A DNA stretch of 64,000 nt from Tragulus kanchil (lineage: Eukaryota; Chordata; Mammalia; Artiodactyla; Tragulidae): NCBI GenBank assembly GCA_022376925.1, contig JAIOJX010000004.1, positions 3,100,001 to 3,164,000 on the forward strand, read 5' to 3'. The position numbers were made by a program, and so were the translations under genes. The notes beneath the pieces were generated by a model that saw nothing but the letters and a program-made list of their open reading frames with translations, made no database searches and had not been told where the DNA came from. Positions 23,288-34,300 of the stretch are shown in pieces. Position 1 is the first letter of the stretch. Each line of letters opens with the position of its first letter.

Positions 23288-23540
23288 TTTTTTTTTTTTG
23301 GCCTCTAAGTCATCATTTATTTTTCATCCATCTTTATTCTTTGGCCTGTGTGGGCCTCCCATTGCAGTGGCCTCTCTTGTTCCGGCTCTGAGCACATGAG
23401 CTCCAGAGCACTGGCTCGTGATTGGTCACTCTAGCCCAGCCACCCTGCAGCACGTGGGATCTTCCCTGGCCAACGATCAAACTGGTGCCCCTTGCACTGC
23501 AAGGCGGACTCTCTACCTACTGGACCACCAGGGAAGCCCA
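23288..23540 (-). repeat. tRNA-Glu-derived SINE, distinct subfamily
   Basis: After a poly-T run it shares 'catccatctttattctttgg', 'gtgggcctcccattgc', 'cagcacgtgggatcttccc' and 'cactgcaaggcggac' with the copies at 36865-37139 and 47955-48217. These phrases separate it from the other CHR-like copies. The right part recurs, shortened, at 24521-24634. Confidence 0.85.
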
Positions 23541-25614
23541 GGACTGTGATTTTTATGGAGACACTGGCGTAAGGGAGCTGGGTCAGATTCTGGCAAGCTG
23601 CACTGCTTTTGCCTATCTGTTACAGCCTTTGTGACTGAGTTTTCCCATCTTCAAAGTGGAGCATTAATTTCTACCTTGAGGATTGATGTGAGACTAAAAG
23701 AATATGCTGAGGAAGGGTAAAAACTTGCATGGAACACAGACTTAGTACCTAGTCACATTGATCAATTCTAGTGTCTTCATTCTTGGGTGCTTGAAGTCCC
23801 TTTGATGCTTGCACTGCTGGCCGCTGTATAAATCCCAGGAAAGGACATCGCTGCCTTTATTCTTCCTTCTATGGGAAAAAAATGTGACTTTCACCCAGTG
23901 GTATCTTGGATCTGCCCTTGGGGCCCCCTGAAAGAACTTCATGTTTCTTCTCTTTGACCTTCAGAGACGTGCAGATAAAATAACAGTGACCACAGCCTTG
24001 GGACCAGACATCCAATCAGAGCCCAGGTTACTGGGTTTGGTGGTGGGTGTCTCCTCCATCCCTCTGGGCCCCCTTGCCTTTGCAGTGGGGTGACTGGTCC
24101 AGTGGTTCCTCACCCCACAAGAACGCTTGCAGGGGCGGCTGCTGTTGCCTGCTGTTTCCTCTTTGGCTTCCTAAGAACTGGGCAGAGAAGGTTGGGAGAG
24201 TGCTTCCTGGGCAGGGGAGTGGTTTCCATCGGCCATGAGGATCCCCTGACTCATAGGAGATGTTCTCCTGTCAGAAGGGAAAAGTGCTTCTATCCACAAG
24301 TCCAGGGAAGGACAGAAGGAAGTTGATTCCTTTGAGTAGCCTCTGTCTTCTAAAAATACCCCCTGCACTGTTACTATTAGTCTCAAGAGGCCCATTGTCC
24401 AAAGGAATGCCCCTGCCCTGCCTCGCTTGGCACCCATGCAACAACAGTTTGTGGGGAGGACAGATCACACCCTGGTTTCCTCATCCCTTCAGACACATCC
24501 CATCCAGCAGCCCATGCCTGTGAGCTCCAGGCCACTCTACCATGCAGCACGTGGGATCTTCCTGGCCAACGATCAAACTGGTGCCCTTGCACTGCAAGGC
24601 GGACTCTCTACCTACTGGACCACCAGGAAGCCCAGGACTGTGATTTTTATGGAGACACTGGCGTAAGGGAGCTGGGTCAGATTCTGGCAAGCTGCACTGC
24701 TTTTGCCTATCTGTTACAGCCTTTGTGACTGAGTTTTCCCATCTTCAAAGTGGAGCATTAATTTCTACCTTGAGGATTGATGTGAGACTAAAAGAATATG
24801 CTGAGGAAGGGTAAAAACTTGCATGGAACACAGACTTAGTACCTAGTCACATTGATCAATTCTAGTGTCTTCATTCTTGGGTGCTTGAAGTCCCTTTGAT
24901 GCTTGCACTGCTGGCCGCTGTATAAATCCCAGGAAAGGACATCGCTGCCTTTATTCTTCCTTCTATGGGAAAAAAATGTGACTTTCACCCAGTGGTATCT
25001 TGGATCTGCCCTTGGGGCCCCCTGAAAGAACTTCATGTTTCTTCTCTTTGACCTTCAGAGACGTGCAGATAAAATAACAGTGACCACAGCCTTGGGACCA
25101 GACATCCAATCAGAGCCCAGGTTACTGGGTTTGGTGGTGGGTGTCTCCTCCATCCCTCTGGGCCCCCTTGCCTTTGCAGTGGGGTGACTGGTCCAGTGGT
25201 TCCTCACCCCACAAGAACGCTTGCAGGGGCGGCTGCTGTTGCCTGCTGTTTCCTCTTTGGCTTCCTAAGAACTGGGCAGAGAAGGTTGGGAGAGTGCTTC
25301 CTGGGCAGGGGAGTGGTTTCCATCGGCCATGAGGATCCCCTGACTCATAGGAGATGTTCTCCTGTCAGAAGGGAAAAGTGCTTCTATCCACAAGTCCAGG
25401 GAAGGACAGAAGGAAGTTGATTCCTTTGAGTAGCCTCTGTCTTCTAAAAATACCCCCTGCACTGTTACTATTAGTCTCAAGAGGCCCATTGTCCAAAGGA
25501 ATGCCCCTGCCCTGCCTCGCTTGGCACCCATGCAACAACAGTTTGTGGGGAGGACAGATCACACCCTGGTTTCCTCATCCCTTCAGACACATCCCATCCA
25601 GCAGCCCATGCCTG
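23397..25614. repeat. Direct duplication 5
   Basis: Copy A 23397-24520 and copy B 24521-25614, offset 1,094 after the first 50 bases. Near its start B lacks about 28 bases and has lost single C residues ('cttcctggcc' against 'cttccctggcc'; 'ccaccaggaag' against 'ccaccagggaag'). This is inner-end decay in B. Confidence 0.97.
23541..24520. other. Unannotated content of duplication 5
   Basis: No repeat family or exon recognised. The content returns at 24635-25614. Confidence 0.4.
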
Positions 25615-25714
25615 CTGGAGTCTGGTGCAGAGCCTGTGGTAGCCAAGGTCATTATTGCGGGGACCAGGCCCTGCAGTGCCCCAAACCAGTCTCCTTCAGA
25701 GCCCCCGGGTTCTC

Positions 25715-25732
25715 GGTGGTGGTGGTGGTGGT
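25715..25732. repeat. (GGT)n trinucleotide microsatellite
   Basis: Five to six uninterrupted 'ggt' units just upstream of the next SINE. Confidence 0.9.
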
Positions 25733-25734
25733 TG

Positions 25735-26003
25735 GTTTTAATATTGTTTATTGACTTATTTTTGGCTACACCGAGTCCTTGTGCTTGCTCAGGGGCTTTC
25801 TCTAGTTGCAGCAACCAGGGGTTCCTCTGTATCTGTGCTGTGCTGGCCTCTCGTTGCAGTGGTTTCTCTTGTTGCAGAGCACGGACTCAAGGCACACGGG
25901 CTTCAGTAGTTGCTGCGTGTGGACTCTACCTGGGCCAGGGATCAAACCCATGTCCCCTGCATTGGCAGATAGATTCTTAACCACTGACTCATCAGAAAAG
26001 TTC
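25735..26003 (-). repeat. tRNA-Glu-derived SINE (CHR-type)
   Basis: 'tttattgacttatttttggc' tail, 'gctttctctagttgcagc', 'ggtttctcttgttgcagagc', 'gggccagggatcaaaccc', 'attggcagatagattc', 'ccactgactcatcag'. Near full length. Confidence 0.9.
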
Positions 26004-26258
26004 CTGATTCTTGTTTTAGATAGAGCCTTAAGCTTTGAGATCTGGTTGACTAGTCCACCGCAGGTTAGAATTGGTACCTAAGCAGAGAGGGGCGGGACTT
26101 CTTAAAGACGGCAGCAGAAAGCACCCAACTGCCCACAGAAGGTGCTTGCAAAGGGCAGAGACTAGCAGCTCTGAAGACCCCAGAGTCCCTAGGGGACAGG
26201 CAGCACGGTGTCAGAGCAGAGGACCACTTGGAGGGGGTGGTGGTTCAGATGATGTTCC

Positions 26259-26440
26259 CAGGAGTCAGCAAACTAAGGCCCTAAGGGCCTCATCCAATCA
26301 CTGCCTGTTTTTGTAAATAAAGTTTTATTGGACGTCAGTCATGCCTGTGTGTTCACATGTCTGTGGCTGCTTTTACAACACAATTCCAGGACCGAATATT
26401 TACTCTCTGACCCTTTACAGAAAAATGTTGCCAACCCCTG
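26259..26440. mobile_element. hAT-Charlie non-autonomous element (second copy 27366-27547)
   Basis: Imperfect terminal inverted repeats: 'caggagtcagcaaac' at the left and 'gttgccaacccctg' at the right. The internal 'gtaaataaagttttattgg', 'tgtctgtggctgctttt' and 'gaccctttacagaaaaatg' are familiar from mammalian Charlie-group MER elements. No transposase. An 8-base target duplication is not obvious. Confidence 0.75.
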
Positions 26441-26482
26441 ATGCTTGAGCCATCAAAAACAGGTTAAAATTCAGACTGGGGC

Positions 26483-26613
26483 CTTCCCTGGCAGTCCAGA
26501 GGTTAAGACTCTGTTTCCATTGTCCAGGGAGTGGGTTTGAACCCTGGTAGGGAAGCTGAGATTCCCGCATACAACACAGCATTCCGCACCCCCAACCAAA
26601 AATAATAATAAGT
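26483..26613 (+). repeat. tRNA-Glu-derived SINE, plus strand (second copy 27588-27722)
   Basis: Starts 'ccttccctggcagtccag', has B box 'ggtttgaaccctgg', and ends with tail 'ccaaaaataataataa'. It is short and lies in the minority orientation for this window. Confidence 0.85.
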
Positions 26614-26946
26614 TCAGCTTGTGTTAGAGCAAGGCCAGGAGGAGTGAGGTCTCTCGAGGAAGCTCTTCCAGACTGGTTGGTGTTCCTCACACGCTGATTC
26701 TTTAATGAGTGGAAGAGGTTTCAGGTCATCTGCATTTCATCAGATTGTAAAATGTTAAGGCCAAGAAGAGCATTGCCACTGTCTCATCTGACTCTAGCAT
26801 ATCCATATGGGGAAACTGAGGTCTGGGGAGGCAAGGGTCGTCCTTGGGAGCGTGTGGTGGGAGCTCTCAGTGTCAAACCGGGGCCAGGGCACTTTGTTCT
26901 GATTTGCTTTTCTGTGGCTTGCGCGTGTGCGTGTACCCATGCAGAT

Positions 26947-26967
26947 CACACACACACACACACACAC
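26947..26967. repeat. (CA)n microsatellite (second copy 28058-28080)
   Basis: 21 bases of perfect CA in the first copy and 23 in the second. Flanks are otherwise the same ('catgcagat' and 'gcacgcactc'). Confidence 0.95.
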
Positions 26968-28199
26968 GCACGCACTCAGAATCCTCTGAGCAGTAAGGTG
27001 GCAAAGTGTTTGCCTCTAAAGAGCAGTTGCTTATTTTGTCTCTATCTGTTGCATTAGGAGAAGGGGTAAGGATTCCTGCTTTGCCCTATATAAGGAGGCC
27101 GTTGTCCCAGCCAGATCCTGCCCATTAAAACGAGCAAGTCGGCAGGTACAGGACCCTTGCCAATGTTTTAGATATTAGTTAGTCCTACCAGCAGAGAGGG
27201 GCGGACTTCTTAAAGACGGCAGCAGAAAGCACCCAACTGCCCACAGAAGGTGCTTGCAAAGGGCAGAGACTAGCAGCTCTGAAGACCCCAGAGTCCCTAG
27301 GGACAGGCAGCACGGTGTCAGAGCAGAGGACCACTTGGAGGGGGTGGTGGTTCAGATGATGTTCCCAGGAGTCAGCAAACTAAGGCCCTAAGGGCCTCAT
27401 CCAATCACTGCCTGTTTTTGTAAATAAAGTTTTATTGGACGTCAGTCATGCCTGTGTGTTCACATGTCTGTGGCTGCTTTTACAACACAATTCCAGGACC
27501 GAATATTTACTCTCTGACCCTTTACAGAAAAATGTTGCCAACCCCTGATGCTTGAGCCATCAAAAACAGGTTAAAATTCAGACGGGGGCCCTTTCCCCTG
27601 GCAGTCCAGAGGTTAAGACTCTGTTTCCATTGTCCAGGGAGTGGGTTTGAACCCTGGTAGGGAAGCTGAGATTCCCGCATACAACACAGCATTCCGCACC
27701 CCCAACCAAAAATAATAATAAGTTCAGCTTGTGTTAGAGCAAGGCCAGGAGGAGTGAGGTCTCTCGAGGAAGCTCTTCCAGACTGGTTGGTGTTCCTCAC
27801 ACGCTGATTCTTTAATGAGTGGAAGAGGTTTCAGGTCATCTGCATTTCATCAGATTGTAAAATGTTAAGGCCAAGAAGAGCATTGCCACTGTCTCATCTG
27901 ACTCTAGCATATCCATATGGGGAAACTGAGGTCTGGGGAGGCAAGGGGTCGTCCTTGGGAGCGTGTGGTGGGAGCTCTCAGTGTCAAACCGGGGCCAGGG
28001 CACTTTGTTCTGATTTGCTTTTCTGTGGCTTGCGCGTGTGCGTGTACCCATGCAGATCACACACACACACACACACACACGCACGCACTCAGAATCCTCT
28101 GAGCAGTAAGGTGGCAAAGTGTTTGCCTCTAAAGAGCAGTTGCTTATTTTGTCTCTATCTGTTGCATTAGGAGAAGGGGGGTAAGGATTCCTGCTTTGC

Positions 28200-28210
28200 C
28201 CTATATAAGG
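28200..28210 (+). promoter_or_regulatory. TATA-like motif (first copy 27085-27095)
   Basis: 'cctatataagg' is a strong TATA box by sequence. It is followed by moderately GC-rich DNA (28280-28420) with an inverted CCAAT motif ('cgattgg'). No downstream exon can be identified and no expression evidence is available. Confidence 0.2.
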
Positions 28211-28230
28211 AGGCCGTTGTCCCAGCCAGA

Positions 28231-28644
28231 CCCATCCCATGGCAACAGAGCTAAAATGGAAACAGGGAGTTCTGTTTAAGGCAAGCTCCCGCGCAGCAAC
28301 TGCCTCCCGCCAGCCGCGGACGGAGCCTTGTCTGCCGGGCACCTGCCCTTCCTGCGCTAACCCGATTGGAATGTGGGCTCCAGGGGCCAGTGCACCCGGG
28401 ACGGGTCCTTTGTCGGGGGGTCATGCCTACCAGTGCGTGGTGCTGACACACCCTGCCTGGCTCCAAGGCCCTGTGGAGTCAGAGAGGGCAGCAAGACTCC
28501 TCCCCTCTGAACCTCAGTTTCCTCCCCTGAAACAGAGGAGAGGAAGCCAGGTCTGTCTAAGGGTGCCTTTCACTCTGTTGTGTAATTCTGGCACCTGTAC
28601 CTCCCTTGGTAAGACTCTGAAACAAAAAGGGTTTTCTTCCTCTT
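28231..28644. other. Single-copy GC-rich stretch
   Basis: CpGs gather at 28290-28420. Open frames on both strands show no recognisable domain. Confidence 0.35.
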
Positions 28645-28800
28645 CTAGCATGGAGGTTAAATGTCACGGCTCAGGGAGTCAGATTTCCTGGGTTCCCACC
28701 CCAGCTCACTGACTTACTTAGCTGGTTGTCTCCAAGAGAAGTTAGCAAGCCTCTCTGGGCCTCAAGCTTCCTCATCTGTGAAATGAAACTCTGAGAGAAC
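28645..28800 (+). repeat. MIR SINE
   Basis: 'agtcagatttcctgggttc', 'agctcactgacttacttagc', 'gcctctctgggcctcaagc', 'cctcatctgtgaaatg'. Confidence 0.85.
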
Positions 28801-29304
28801 CTATCCACAAGGCACCTGCAGCTATTGTTTGGTTAAAGCGTAAGGACGAGCGTTGGACTGAATGGTGGTCAGGCTCTTTTCCTGGTTGGGGTTCTGTAAC
28901 ACCGACTGAGGGATCTCTAGCCTCTCAGGTCTCCCTCCTGCCCCAGGGTTGCCTGGGGAATTTCCTACGCAGACCACACTCCCAGTTCTGGAAACCTGAT
29001 CTGGAGATTAGAGGCCTGGAAAAGGCAGTTGAAGAGAAAGGAGCCACCGGGAGTTTCCAGGGCGCTGCTGGCAAATGTGAGTCCAGGTGTGGGTGTCACC
29101 TCCCTGCCAGCCAGCTTCTGTGGGCAGAGCGGTTCAGCAGGGGAACAGCCTCTGAACAGGATGAGGTCCCAGCATCACGAGGCCTGGGAAGCCGTCACTT
29201 CAGCCCTATGTCTTTCCGTAGAAGCAGCCATCCCTGGCCTTCTCTTTGGGGATGACTTTTGGAGAGGATGGGGGAGTGGGAAGGGATAATTTGGTTTGTA
29301 AAGA

Positions 29305-29430
29305 GTGTGATGCAGTGATAAAGAATCAGGCTTCAGAGTCAGACAACCCTAAACTAGCTGGGGAACCTCCTCGCGCCTCCTCAGTTTCCTCCTCTGCAGA
29401 AGGGCACGAACTGCAGCTGTAAGGATGCGT
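29305..29430 (+). repeat. MIR SINE fragment
   Basis: 'caggcttcagagtcagac', 'gcctcctcagtttcctcc', 'tctgcagaagggc'. Confidence 0.7.
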
Positions 29431-29484
29431 GACCCAGGGCAGGTCAACAACTCAACACAGTTTCAACCCCCACAAAATAAGCTC

Positions 29485-31707
29485 GCTTAGTCAAATCTGA
29501 AGGGTGCCTACTGTGTTGCCAGCGTAGTAGGAAGCAAGACAGGCGGGTCTTCAGCACTCCGGAGCTTCCGTTGGAGTGCAGGTCAGCAGATACCAAAGGC
29601 ATCAACAGAATGGACATCAGACAGTGATGTGGGTCCTGAAGAAATGAGATGCGGCCAGGCGATGGAGAGTGTGCCCGAGTGGGGAGGGCCACCCACTTTA
29701 GAGTGAATGGTCAGGGAAAGCCTCTCTGAAGAGGTCACATTTGGTTTAAGTGTCAGGAAGGAACCAGCCATGCAAAAACGGCTTATGCAAAGGCCCTGGG
29801 GCAGTGCTAGTTTGAACTCTGATGTAAGGAATGCCAGGATGCCCAGGGCATGGTGAGCAAAGCAGACAGTAGCCAGAGAGGATGCTGGCAGCGTAGGCAA
29901 GGGCATTCTAGGCCACGATGTTTGGATTTCTAAGTACAATAGGAGGATCTCTGGAGAGTTTTGAGTAGGAAGTGGGTAACATAACCTGATTTACATTTTT
30001 AAAAATTATTTGGGCTACCGTGTGAGGATGCACTTGGGGCGGGGTGAGCAAGGATGGAGGTGGAGTCCTGCGGGGCAGCACTGTCACAGCCTAGGGTGGA
30101 GGTGGTGACGGCTGGGCTGGTGTGGTGAGAGCAGAGGTGGAGAGGGAGTGGACAGGGCTGGCTGATGGACTGTACACGGCGGTGAGGGAAGCAGGAATCC
30201 CAGGTTTCCTCCTGAGCAGCTGGGCAAGGGGTCTGTCATTTCGATGCTGGGAGAACTCCAGAGAAACTGGCTTGGTGCAGATAGAATTCCATTTGGACAT
30301 AAGGTTGATATGCCCCTAAGCCACCCAAATGGAGATGTCAGGAGGCGGGATGTGCACGGGCTGCTGTGCAGAGTGGCCGAGGACGCGCTAATGCACGGAA
30401 GGACGCAGCTTGTTTTGAGCTGAGACAGCCTGAGTGCATATCTAGCCGGGGCTTAACCTCTGCCAGCCCTAAGCTTCTGGATTAACTTTAAGAGCTTTCC
30501 TCAGTCACCTAACAGCTTTGCATGACCCACATCCCTCCCTGAGCCCCTGATGGACACAGGGCTAGTTAGCGCACAGGTGGAGCTTAGTCAGATCTGAAGG
30601 GTGCCTACTGTGTTGCCAGCGTAGTAGGAAGCAAGACAGGCGGGTCTTCAGCACTCCGGAGCTTCCGTTGGAGTGCAGGTCAGCAGATACCAAAGGCATC
30701 AACAGAATGGACATCAGACAGTGATGTGGGTCCTGAAGAAATGAGATGCGGCCAGGCGATGGAGAGTGTGCCCGAGTGGGGAGGGCCACCCACTTTAGAG
30801 TGAATGGTCAGGGAAAGCCTCTCTGAAGAGGTCACATTTGGTTTAAGTGTCAGGAAGGAACCAGCCATGCAAAAACGGCTTATGCAAAGGCCCTGGGGCA
30901 GTGCTAGTTTGAACTCTGATGTAAGGAATGCCAGGATGCCCAGGGCATGGTGAGCAAAGCAGACAGTAGCCAGAGAGGATGCTGGCAGCGTAGGCAAGGG
31001 CATTCTAGGCCACGATGTTTGGATTTCTAAGTACAATAGGAGGATCTCTGGAGAGTTTTGAGTAGGAAGTGGGTAACATAACCTGATTTACATTTTTAAA
31101 AATTATTTGGGCTACCGTGTGAGGATGCACTTGGGGCGGGGTGAGCAAGGATGGAGGTGGAGTCCTGCGGGGCAGCACTGTCACAGCCTAGGGTGGAGGT
31201 GGTGACGGCTGGGCTGGTGTGGTGAGAGCAGAGGTGGAGAGGGAGTGGACAGGGCTGGCTGATGGACTGTACACGGCGGTGAGGGAAGCAGGAATCCCAG
31301 GTTTCCTCCTGAGCAGCTGGGCAAGGGGTCTGTCATTTCGATGCTGGGAGAACTCCAGAGAAACTGGCTTGGTGCAGATAGAATTCCATTTGGACATAAG
31401 GTTGATATGCCCCTAAGCCACCCAAATGGAGATGTCAGGAGGCGGGATGTGCACGGGCTGCTGTGCAGAGTGGCCGAGGACGCGCTAATGCACGGAAGGA
31501 CGCAGCTTGTTTTGAGCTGAGACAGCCTGAGTGCATATCTAGCCGGGGCTTAACCCTCTGCCAGCCCTAAGCTTCTGGATTAACTTTAAGAGCTTTCCTC
31601 AGTCACCTAACAGCTTTGCATGACCCACATCCCTCCCTGAGCCCCTGATGGACACAGGGCTGTTCAAACCCCTCCCCTGGAGGACTCCTAATAGCGCACA
31701 GGTGGAG
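29485..31707. repeat. Direct duplication 7
   Basis: Copy A 29485-30581 and copy B 30582-31707, offset 1,097. Only 42 bases before the join, A lacks about 30 bases that B has ('gggctgttcaaacccctcc' and following). There is no filler. Confidence 0.97.
29500..30130. repeat. Ancient mammalian interspersed repeat (family uncertain; second copy 30597-31227)
   Basis: Motif order 'agggaaagcctctctgaaga', 'caaaggccctggggcag', 'gcattctaggcc', 'gtgggtaacataacctgat' follows a widespread old mammalian repeat whose phrases also occur at 39700-40130. I cannot name the family securely; an L2-like origin is my best guess. Confidence 0.5.
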
Positions 31708-31829
31708 GGTGAGCCCTGCTGAGCTGGGGGCAGTCTGGCAGAGCTTGAACTGACTACCCTCAGGAATATTCACAGGGCGTGCCAGGCCCCGTGTAGAATG
31801 TATTACAACTGAGCTGCTTTCCCCAGGGG

Positions 31830-32336
31830 ATAGAATTCAGAGGTCTGTGAACTTGGATGGAAAGAAAATATATTTCTTTATTTTTGCTAACCTCTAAGTG
31901 AAGTTTAACATTTCCTCCCATTATGAATGTAAGATGACAAACTGTAGGAGTATTTGTGGTGCCTATGACTTTGTCACCAATGGAAATCACAGACAATTTT
32001 CATGTCGCATTACAGTCATTTCAGATATCTAAAAACATTTATACTCATCTCTCCTTTGAAATTAATGGTGATGATTACACTTGCTACTACCATCTTATTA
32101 TTTAGTATAGTAATAAGGAAGCCTGCAACATTACTGTAATATAAATTTAGTCTTTTAAATATTTTATAAATGTATTTTGATATGTTGGCTTCCTTATTAA
32201 TCCTGTTTTATTTTATGCTTTTAGAAGTATTTTACTTCTTTTATGCACTCATAATCATTCTGAGAAGACATTTATAGCCTTCGTGAGACTGTCAGTGAAA
32301 TCTATGACTCAGAAAAGGGTTAAGGACTCCTGCTTT
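31830..32336 (-). mobile_element. hAT-type DNA transposon remnant (partial second copy 33029-33429)
   Basis: The AT-rich block ends in 'aaaagggttaaggactcctg', the complement of a hAT-like terminus 'caggagtccttaaccc'. The interior reads like a known mammal-wide non-autonomous element ('gactttgtcaccaatggaaa', 'cacagacaattttcatgtcg', 'ctcataatcattctgagaag'). The left end near 31830 ('gaggtctgtgaacttgg') is less well defined. No transposase frame survives. Confidence 0.6.
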
Positions 32337-32339
32337 GCA

Positions 32340-32435
32340 GGCATGATCTTATCATTCCCAGTTTAGAAGCTAAGGCTCAGAGAGGTTGAGATCAGGCCAG
32401 GGTCACACAGCTGATTGAGTGGCTGAGCCCAAATT
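32340..32435 (-). repeat. MIR SINE fragment (second copy 33433-33528)
   Basis: 'cattcccagtttagaagct', 'aaggctcagagaggttgag', 'gggtcacacagctgattg', 'gagtggctgagccc'. Confidence 0.8.
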
Positions 32436-32636
32436 AATGCAACTCTTTGTGACCCAGTTCTTAAAAGTCCCACCCCGACCTCCTAAGTAGTTCCATCAGC
32501 TAGCCCTACAACCAACGTAAACAGAGTCCACAGCACAAAAGCTGTTATTTTATCCAAAAAATTAATACACCTTTTACATTCTAGTCCCTGACATACCCTT
32601 GTTTTTTATACTAGAAGAAAATTTCCCTTACTATAT

Positions 32637-32830
32637 GTGTGTGTTAGTCGCTCAGTCGTGTCTGACTCTGCGACTCTGTGGACTGTAGCCCGCCAGGCTC
32701 CTCTGTCCATGGGATTCTCAAGGCAAGAACACTGGAGTGGACTGTCGTTCCCTTCTCCAGGGCGATCTTCCCAACCCAGGGACTGAACCCGGGACTCCTA
32801 CACTGCAGGCTGATTCTTTACCACTGTGCC
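32637..32830 (-). repeat. Bov-tA SINE (second copy 33730-33922)
   Basis: The reverse-complemented BovB-derived part comes first ('gttagtcgctcagtcgtg', 'ccgccaggctcctctgtcc'), then the tRNA-derived head ('ccaacccagggactgaaccc', 'gctgattctttaccactg'). Read in the plus direction this gives the chance peptide typical of these SINEs (starting MDCSPPGSSVHG). This is a ruminant-specific composite. Confidence 0.95.
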
Positions 32831-34112
32831 CCCAGTGGGTATGTGATCAGAGACAGAGAGGCATGGCCTCAGCTCAGTGATTCTTATGCTGCCCTATAGG
32901 TCACCAGCCCCTGAGAAAACGAGAAAACTGAAGGCCTCCAGTCACCTGGTGGCTGCGGCCCCATAGCTCCAGCCAGTGGGGGTCTGGTTCTGGCTTTTCC
33001 TGCAGCCTTACTCTGGCTTCCCTGCCCAGACAAACTGTAGGAGTATTTGTGGTGCCTATGACTTTGTCACCAATGGAAATCACAGACAATTTTCATGTCG
33101 CATTACAGTCATTTCAGATATCTAAAAACATTTATACTCATCTCTCCTTTGAAATTAATGGTGATGATTACACTTGCTACTACCATCTTATTATTTAGTA
33201 TAGTAATAAGGAAGCCTGCAACATTACTGTAATATAAATTTAGTCTTTTAAATATTTTATAAATGTATTTTGATATGTTGGCTTCCTTATTAATCCTGTT
33301 TTATTTTATGCTTTTAGAAGTATTTTACTTCTTTTATGCACTCATAATCATTCTGAGAAGACATTTATAGCCTTCGTGAGACTGTCAGTGAAATCTATGA
33401 CTCAGAAAAGGGTTAAGGACTCCTGCTTTGCAGGCATGATCTTATCATTCCCAGTTTAGAAGCTAAGGCTCAGAGAGGTTGAGATCAGGCCAGGGTCACA
33501 CAGCTGATTGAGTGGCTGAGCCCAAATTAATGCAACTCTTTGTGACCCAGTTCTTAAAAGTCCCACCCCGACCTCCTAAGTAGTTCCATCAGCTAGCCCT
33601 ACAACCAACGTAAACAGAGTCCACAGCACAAAAGCTGTTATTTTATCCAAAAAATTAATACACCTTTTACATTCTAGTCCCTGACATACCCTTGTTTTTT
33701 ATACTAGAAGAAAATTTCCCTTACTATATGTGTGTGTTAGTCGCTCAGTCGTGTCTGACTCTGCGACTCTGTGGACTGTAGCCCGCCAGGCTCCTCTGTC
33801 CATGGGATTCTCAAGGCAAGAACACTGGAGTGGACTGTCGTTCCCTTCTCCAGGGCGATCTTCCCAACCCAGGGACTGAACCCGGGACTCCTACACTGCA
33901 GGCTGATTCTTTACCACTGTGCCCCCAGTGGATATGTGATCAGAGACAGAGAGGCATGGCCTCAGCTCAGTGATTCTTATGCTGCCCTATAGGTCACCAG
34001 CCCCTGAGAAAACGAGAAAACTGAAGGCCTCCAGTCACCTGGTGGCTGCGGCCCCATAGCTCCAGCCAGTGGGGGTCTGGTTCTGGCTTTTCCCCTGCAG
34101 CCTTACTCTGGT

Positions 34113-34300
34113 CCCAGTATTACGTAACTTGGCCATGTGAGCTCAAGCCCATTACGTCCATCCCTGAGACTCAGTTTCCTCATCTGTAAAATGGACTGAG
34201 TGGTGCCTGCCTGTCTTTATGTGGTTGGACAGGATCAGTGAGATAGCTGTAGAGTGAGTGGCATAAAAGAGGCTCTACAAAATTGTGACTGTCATGGGCC
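34113..34300 (+). repeat. MIR SINE (second copy 35195-35382)
   Basis: 'gagactcagtttcctcatc', 'tgtaaaatggactgagtgg', 'gtggcataaaagaggctc'. Confidence 0.85.

Larger units (their letters stand above)
26081..28230. repeat. Direct duplication 6, with 74-base filler
   Basis: Copy A 26081-27115 and copy B 27190-28230, offset 1,109-1,111. Between them lie 74 bases (27116-27189). The right half of this filler looks like a gapped, eroded version of the sequence just upstream of A (shared 'tgttttagata' and 'tagtcc'). Differences inside the unit are mostly homopolymer indels, for example in the G/C runs at 26478-26490 against 27583-27600. Confidence 0.97.
31936..34111. repeat. Direct duplication 8
   Basis: Copy A 31936-33016 and copy B 33029-34111, offset 1,093, with 12 filler bases (33017-33028). 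The end of A is eroded ('gcttttcctgcag' against 'gcttttcccctgcag'). The last 215 bases are also part of duplication 9. Confidence 0.97.

Noticed and set aside
25354..25980. 208-codon plus frame that differs from its partner at 24260-24523
   Set aside because: The extension comes from reading past the duplication join into a reverse-oriented SINE; the end of the frame is SINE-derived sequence.
32678..32899. Small frame starting MDCSPPGSS
   Set aside because: This is the well-known chance translation of ruminant Bov-tA SINEs, also seen in part at 63297-63527 on the minus strand.
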